In this document: positions 5,501 to 9,706 of the stretch, piece by piece
How positions within the stretch are numbered: position 1 is the stretch's first letter
How the letters are laid out: every line of letters starts with the position of its first letter
Origin: Terriglobus sp.
Lineage (GTDB): Bacteria > Acidobacteriota > Terriglobia > Terriglobales > Acidobacteriaceae
DNA: 9,706 bases
Assembly (NCBI GenBank): GCA_023265355.1
Contig: JAHFTZ010000052.1
Span: 1 to 9,706 of the forward strand
Direction of reading: 5' to 3'
Made by a program: the position numbers and the translations under genes
The notes under the pieces: generated by a model
The model's database searches: none
What the model saw: the letters and a program-made list of their open reading frames with translations, nothing else
Told to the model about the DNA's origin: nothing

Positions 5501-8392
5501 TTATGCGAGCAGATCTTCAACGACCTTCGCCGCCGCAGAGAGCGCCGCGTCCAGCTGCGACGGATCGCTTCCACCCGCCTCGGCCAGATCCGGACGTCCG
5601 CCGCCCTTGCCGCCGACCTTTGCCGCCAGAGCGCCGACGACCTTGCCCGCCTGCACCTTGCTCGTAAGGTCTTTGGTAACACCGGCGATCAGCGCCACCT
5701 TGCCGTCTTCGGTCGCCGTTCCCAAAACGACAACGCCTTCGCCGATCTGCGTCCGCAGATTATCCACAAGCTGACGCATCTGGTTGCGGTCCAGGCCGCT
5801 CACGCGCTGCGCCAGCACCTTGATACCCTTCACCTCAACCGCAGACTCCGCCGCGTTCGCCGTCGCCGAAGAGGCCGACTTCATCCGCGCCTGGTCCAGC
5901 TCCCGCCGCAGCTTCTTCAGCTCTTCATCCTGGGCGGATAACTTCTGCTGCAACGCCTCCGCAGGAGGAAGGCTTGATCCACCGATGACCTGTGTGGCCA
6001 CGCGCGCGACATCGAAGTCGCGCCGGAACTCCTTCAGCGATCCTGTTCCCGTAACGGCCTCGACACGTCGGATTCCGGAAGCTGCACTCGATTCGCCCAC
6101 CAGCTTGAGCAGACCAATCTCTCCCGTCGCTTTGGTATGAATACCGCCGCAAAGCTCCGTCGAAAAATCGCCGATCTTCACCACGCGCACCTTGTCGCCG
6201 TACTTCTCGCCAAACAAAGCCGTCGCCTTGAACTCATGCACCGCGACCTCGATGGGCACATCCACGAAGGTCTCCACGCGTGTGTTGCCGAGCACCTGCG
6301 CGTTCACGATGTCCTCGATCTCCTGCAGGTCTTCCTGCGCGATGCCCGCGAAGTGCGAGAAGTCGAAGCGCAGACGCGCGGAGTTCACCAGCGATCCCGC
6401 CTGCTTCACATGCGTTCCCAGTACTTCGCGCAGGGCTGCATGCAGAAGATGCGTTCCCGTGTGATTCCGAATCGTCGCCGAGCGTACCTCACCATTCACG
6501 ACTGCATCCAGACGATCGCCCACGGCGATCTCCCGCTTCACCACTACCTTGTGCGCGAAGACGCCCTGCACCGGCTTGGTGCATCCCTTCACCTCAGCCA
6601 GCGCTCCGGTGTGGTCCGTCGGGTAGAGCCAGCCCACATCGCCGACTTGTCCGCCGGAGTCCGCATAGAAGCTGGTCGCATCGAGCACGACCTCGCCCTC
6701 GTCGCCGGGGCTCATTGTTTGCACGCCAACGCCATCTTTCACCAGCGCCAGCACCGTCACGCCATCGGCACGCAGACCGCCGTAGCCGAGGAAATCCGTC
6801 TTCGCCAGCTCACGGAACGCGGGGCTCGCAGACTTCTGCGATCCACCCTTCCACGAAGCGCGTGCACGCTGCTGTTCTTCTTCCTTCGCTTTTTCAAAAC
6901 CGACTAAATCGAAGATGAATAGCCGATCGCGAGCGGCATCCATCATGAAATCTAACGGTAGGCCAAAGGTTTCATAGAGGTGAAAAGCGACAGCGCCAGG
7001 AAAAACAGCTTCCTTCAGCACACGTTGCTTAAGTTCCTCCTCCGCATGTACACCTAGAACTGGACCAAGAAACCGAATGAAAATTTCCTGAAGATCGCCA
7101 CGTGAGAGCGAACCGCCTTCCTTCTTTTTCTGCTCAATGGCGTCTACCAACCCGGGCTGCGAATACCTTTCAATATCCTCCTCAAGAAAACGAAGCATCT
7201 TGTCTGAAAATTGAGCTTCTTCTTTTTCAAAAATTCTTTCCATCTCAACCAAAGCGGTGGACATCACCCGCGCAAACTGCTGCTCTTCCGCCAGCACCAC
7301 CTTCGCCACGCGCTCGGCAGAGTCGACCAATTCCGGATACGCCACCTGCATCTCGTCACGCACGGCATAGACCATCTCGTGCATGAACGGCTGTTCCTGT
7401 CCGAGAAGACGCCCATGTCGAATGCCGCGCCGAAGGATCTTGCGCAACACATAACCGCGACCTTCGTTCAGAGGAATCACGCCGTCCGAGATAAGAAAAG
7501 TAGCCGCGCGCGCATGATCCGCGATGATCTTCAGCGAAGACGAAGTGAGGTCAGTCGCGCCGGTAAGCTCCGCAGCTTTCGCGATCAGAGGAGTAAACAG
7601 GTCCGTCTCGAAGTTGCTCGTCACGCCTTGTAGCACAGCCGCAATCCGCTCCAGACCCATGCCCGTATCGATGGAAGGCTTCGGCAGCGGTGTAAGCTGC
7701 GCTCCACCCGTGGCCGCGTCGATCGTGCGATCGAACTGCATGAAGACGAGGTTCCAGATCTCGACATAGCGCTGCTCATCGAGCGGAAACGGTTTGTCCG
7801 TTCCGGGCTCGTCCGCAGCCTCCAGACCGAGGTCGAAGTAGATCTCGCTGCACGGACCGCAGGGGCCGGTCTCGCCCATCTGCCAGAAGTTGTCCTTCGC
7901 GGACATTTCGAAGATGCGCTCCTTCGGTACGCCCGCTTCGATCCAGAACTGCTCCGCCTCATCGTCACGCGGAACCTGCGCATCTCCCTCGAAGATCGTC
8001 ACGTAGAGCTTCGACCTGTCGATGCCGAACCACTCCGGCGAGGTCAGCAGCTCCCAGGCATAGGCAATCGCATCGCGCTTGAAGTAGTCGCCAAAGCTGA
8101 AGTTCCCCAGCATCTCGAAGAAGGTGTGATGGCGTCGCGTGAAGCCGACATTTTCCAGGTCGTTATGCTTGCCGCCGGCCCTAACGCACTTCTGCGAGGT
8201 CGTCGCACGCACATAACTGCGCTTCTCCGCTCCCAGAAAGACATCCTTGAACTGGTTCATTCCCGCATTGGTAAAAAGCAGAGTGGGATCGTTATGCGGG
8301 ACGAGCGACGAAGAATGCACGCGGCGGTGCTCTTTCGTCTCGAAAAATCTTAAAAAGTCTTCACGAATCTGGCTTCCGGAACGGTAGGTCAT
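5501..8392 (-). CDS. alaS: Alanyl-tRNA synthetase with an internal insertion
   Basis: Codes for 963 residues of AlaRS, which charges tRNA-Ala and removes misattached Ser/Gly. Order: class II aminoacylation core (about 1-255) with [21 protein letters not shown] (the first 20 residues of which are a hallmark), [28 protein letters not shown] and the motif 3 region DTGMGLERI; tRNA-recognition region with [18 protein letters not shown] (311-328); editing domain (about 560-780) with zinc ligands H644/H648 in HTGTHLLH and C748/H752 in CGGIH (CGGTH in E. coli, an Ile replacing Thr); coiled coil about 812-840; C-terminal DHHA1 domain with [15 protein letters not shown]. The usual length is about 875. 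The excess is mainly about 68 residues between FARV (373) and FHLYETFG (470), where E. coli has a short linker. This piece is charged, likely helical, and its DNA is AT-richer than the rest. The ATG at 8392 matches the expected N-terminus. The frame is intact throughout. Confidence 0.97.
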   Translation of the reverse strand: MTYRSGSQIREDFLRFFETKEHRRVHSSSLVPHNDPTLLFTNAGMNQFKDVFLGAEKRSYVRATTSQKCVRAGGKHNDLENVGFTRRHHTFFEMLGNFSFGDYFKRDAIAYAWELLTSPEWFGIDRSKLYVTIFEGDAQVPRDDEAEQFWIEAGVPKERIFEMSAKDNFWQMGETGPCGPCSEIYFDLGLEAADEPGTDKPFPLDEQRYVEIWNLVFMQFDRTIDAATGGAQLTPLPKPSIDTGMGLERIAAVLQGVTSNFETDLFTPLIAKAAELTGATDLTSSSLKIIADHARAATFLISDGVIPLNEGRGYVLRKILRRGIRHGRLLGQEQPFMHEMVYAVRDEMQVAYPELVDSAERVAKVVLAEEQQFARVMSTALVEMERIFEKEEAQFSDKMLRFLEEDIERYSQPGLVDAIEQKKKEGGSLSRGDLQEIFIRFLGPVLGVHAEEELKQRVLKEAVFPGAVAFHLYETFGLPLDFMMDAARDRLFIFDLVGFEKAKEEEQQRARASWKGGSQKSASPAFRELAKTDFLGYGGLRADGVTVLALVKDGVGVQTMSPGDEGEVVLDATSFYADSGGQVGDVGWLYPTDHTGALAEVKGCTKPVQGVFAHKVVVKREIAVGDRLDAVVNGEVRSATIRNHTGTHLLHAALREVLGTHVKQAGSLVNSARLRFDFSHFAGIAQEDLQEIEDIVNAQVLGNTRVETFVDVPIEVAVHEFKATALFGEKYGDKVRVVKIGDFSTELCGGIHTKATGEIGLLKLVGESSAASGIRRVEAVTGTGSLKEFRRDFDVARVATQVIGGSSLPPAEALQQKLSAQDEELKKLRRELDQARMKSASSATANAAESAVEVKGIKVLAQRVSGLDRNQMRQLVDNLRTQIGEGVVVLGTATEDGKVALIAGVTKDLTSKVQAGKVVGALAAKVGGKGGGRPDLAEAGGSDPSQLDAALSAAAKVVEDLLA

Positions 8393-8515
8393 AGGACTTT
8401 AAGTCTAGCAGTGACACGGGTAATGCTTCTTTTGTGGGATGCGATAAGGGTGCCGCTGTGAGAGAGTAGAGGCATCCATCTGAGCGCCCTAGATCTGTAG
8501 CGGAGTGTAGTACCC
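8393..8515. promoter_or_regulatory. Divergent intergenic region between alaS and the cyclase gene
   Basis: This 123-base gap must hold the start signals of both divergent genes, but I could not pick a convincing -35/-10 pair for either. Two details are visible: an 11-base perfect dyad GACTTTAAGTC at 8395-8405, only three bases from the alaS start codon, and CGGAG at 8501-8505, ten bases before the cyclase ATG, a plausible Shine-Dalgarno. E. coli AlaRS is known to repress its own gene by binding a palindrome at its promoter; whether this dyad acts likewise is speculation. Confidence 0.5.
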
Positions 8516-9691
8516 ATGGACCGCCATACGGTCTTTACCATGCAAGGCGTAATGCTGATCTTTCTCAGCCTGATTCTCGCCGTCTGCTTTCGCAGTCAGC
8601 GCAGCGAACGGGCAGACAACGGTCCGTACTGGCTCGCAGCCGGATTCTTTCTCGGCGGCATAGGCATGCTGCTCCAAGCGCAGCGTGATCTGATCACGCC
8701 CGTCCTGACAATCCTTCTGGGCAACGGCCTCTTCCTTCTCCTGAGTACCTTCATGAACCGCGGCCTGGCGGAGACAACAGGACAGGGCAAAGGACAGTTC
8801 TATTACCTGCTCGCGCTCTCCGCTGGCACCGTGGCCAACTTCTGGTACTTCACGTGGATTAAACCCGACCTCATGCTGCGGGTCATCGAAGCGTCGCTGG
8901 TCATACTTGTGATGCACACGGTCACGGCGATCATGCTCCTGCGGTCGAAGGACCCGGTGACGCGTCCTGCAGTCCGCATGATGGCGACCTTTCTCCTGAT
9001 GCACGCCTTCGGAAATATTCTTCGCATCACCGTCGCCTGGCGTCTCCACCACGCCGATGCCTGGTTCACCTGGACCGGAACGATGAGCATTATCGGCCTG
9101 GCGCTCTGCTTTCTCTGGATGGAAGGTCTCCGGCAGACCTCCGATCTGAAGTATCGTGCGATGACCGATCCCCTGACCGGCCTCTTCAACCGCCACGGCC
9201 TCGATATGCTCTCGGTGCCTGAACTCGATCTTGCCGCCCGCTACAACTGGCCCTGCTCGGCTCTCATGATGGACGTCAATCACTTCAAGGAGATCAACGA
9301 CCGGCGCGGACACGCCGCTGGCGACCTTGCACTCTCTTCCATCGCCGGCATTCTCAAATCCACGCTCCGCACCAGTGATCTGGCGACGCGCGTCGGCGGA
9401 GACGAGTTCTTTGTCCTGCTTCCCAACGCGGACGCAAACACCACGGCCATCGTGGTGGCGCGCATCCGCGTTGCGCTGCAGTCGCTTATCCTACAGGGAC
9501 CAACGGGAGCGGCCTTCAGTGTCTCGGCAAGCATCGGCGCGGTCACCAAATCCGGCAATTCGACCAACCTGGGAGAACTTCTGCGCGAAAGCGATGAAGC
9601 CCTCTACCTGGAAAAGTCCGGCGCGAATGGCCGGCCTGCTTCAAGAGCCATCCCGGGCACTGGAACCACCTTTCATCCCTCCATGGGATAA
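8516..9691 (+). CDS. Membrane-bound diguanylate cyclase (GGDEF protein)
   Basis: Codes for 391 residues. GGDEF enzymes join two GTP molecules into cyclic di-GMP, a second messenger controlling motility and biofilm formation. The N-terminal half has about seven hydrophobic segments (roughly 8-25, 36-54, 60-80, 95-114, 121-143, 153-174, 186-204), a probable membrane sensor whose signal cannot be told from sequence. The GGDEF domain runs from about 215 to 372: DPLTGLFNR (218-226), metal-binding D253 in MMDVNHFKEIND, GHAAGD, and an exact GGDEF at 294-298, so catalysis is expected. R285-T-S-D288 lies five residues before GGDEF, the product-inhibition I-site. SASIGAVT and a degenerate ALYLEKSGANGR close the domain. 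No EAL domain is present. The ATG is preceded by CGGAG ten bases upstream. The gene diverges from alaS; the stop is TAA at 9689-9691 and only 15 bases of the window follow. Confidence 0.95.
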   Translation: MDRHTVFTMQGVMLIFLSLILAVCFRSQRSERADNGPYWLAAGFFLGGIGMLLQAQRDLITPVLTILLGNGLFLLLSTFMNRGLAETTGQGKGQFYYLLALSAGTVANFWYFTWIKPDLMLRVIEASLVILVMHTVTAIMLLRSKDPVTRPAVRMMATFLLMHAFGNILRITVAWRLHHADAWFTWTGTMSIIGLALCFLWMEGLRQTSDLKYRAMTDPLTGLFNRHGLDMLSVPELDLAARYNWPCSALMMDVNHFKEINDRRGHAAGDLALSSIAGILKSTLRTSDLATRVGGDEFFVLLPNADANTTAIVVARIRVALQSLILQGPTGAAFSVSASIGAVTKSGNSTNLGELLRESDEALYLEKSGANGRPASRAIPGTGTTFHPSMG

Positions 9692-9706
9692 GCCGCTCTC
9701 TCAACC

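Noticed and set aside
5501..8392. Possible frameshift or mobile insertion disrupting alaS, suggested by the composition change at 6895-7258
   Set aside because: The frame is open throughout, motifs on both sides are intact, and no inverted repeats, target-site duplication or intein/intron motifs are visible at the edges.
8489..9313. A 274-codon minus-strand frame opposite the cyclase gene
   Set aside because: It is the antisense shadow of an intact GGDEF gene with all motifs, and its translation shows no recognisable domain.

Overview
The window looks like chromosomal sequence from a GC-rich, Gram-negative-type bacterium, most likely an acidobacterium of the class Terriglobia (Acidobacteriaceae; Terriglobus, Granulicella and Edaphobacter are the kind of relatives meant). 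The grounds are recollection of family features, not a search: a MerR-like helix-turn-helix fused to TPRs, a DUF6599-like envelope protein, an AMIN/Amidase_3 protein with a TPR-like N-terminus, and a short intergenic repeat of the form found dispersed in those genomes. I see no mobile element, phage gene, CRISPR array or defence system.

Layout. The left edge holds the last 57 codons of an unidentified plus-strand gene with an Ala/Pro/Lys-rich tail, followed by a strong bidirectional hairpin terminator (190-224). Positions 225-379 are non-coding and carry a small REP-like palindrome. A minus-strand MerR-HTH/TPR fusion gene (380-1333) follows, and just upstream of it, on the same strand, lies tRNA-Thr(CGU) with an encoded CCA (1450-1525) and a plausible promoter. 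Positions 1567-1864 are a relatively AT-rich non-coding stretch with a second strong hairpin terminator (1629-1659). It closes a three-gene minus-strand cluster that reads, in transcription order, alaS (8392-5501), a zinc N-acetylmuramoyl-L-alanine amidase (5377-3068) and a membrane-anchored DUF6599-like protein (3001-1865). Diverging from alaS is a plus-strand membrane diguanylate cyclase (8516-9691).

How the genes relate. AlaRS serves translation. The amidase and the DUF6599-like protein both appear to be exported, so the two downstream genes probably act at the cell envelope. The MerR/TPR protein and the diguanylate cyclase are regulatory. The cluster may be one transcript, but the 123-base alaS-amidase gap contains a GC-rich hairpin that could separate or tune the two.

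Most notable observation. AlaRS is 963 residues long, about 90 more than the usual length. It has roughly 68 extra residues between the aminoacylation/tRNA-recognition region and the segment leading to the editing domain. The DNA over and around this insert (about 6895-7258) is clearly less GC-rich than the rest of the gene: 166 of 360 bases by hand count for 6901-7260, against 39/60 and 40/60 in nearby flanking blocks. This suggests local recombination or a relaxed, fast-evolving insert. I found no convincing wholly new multi-gene system.
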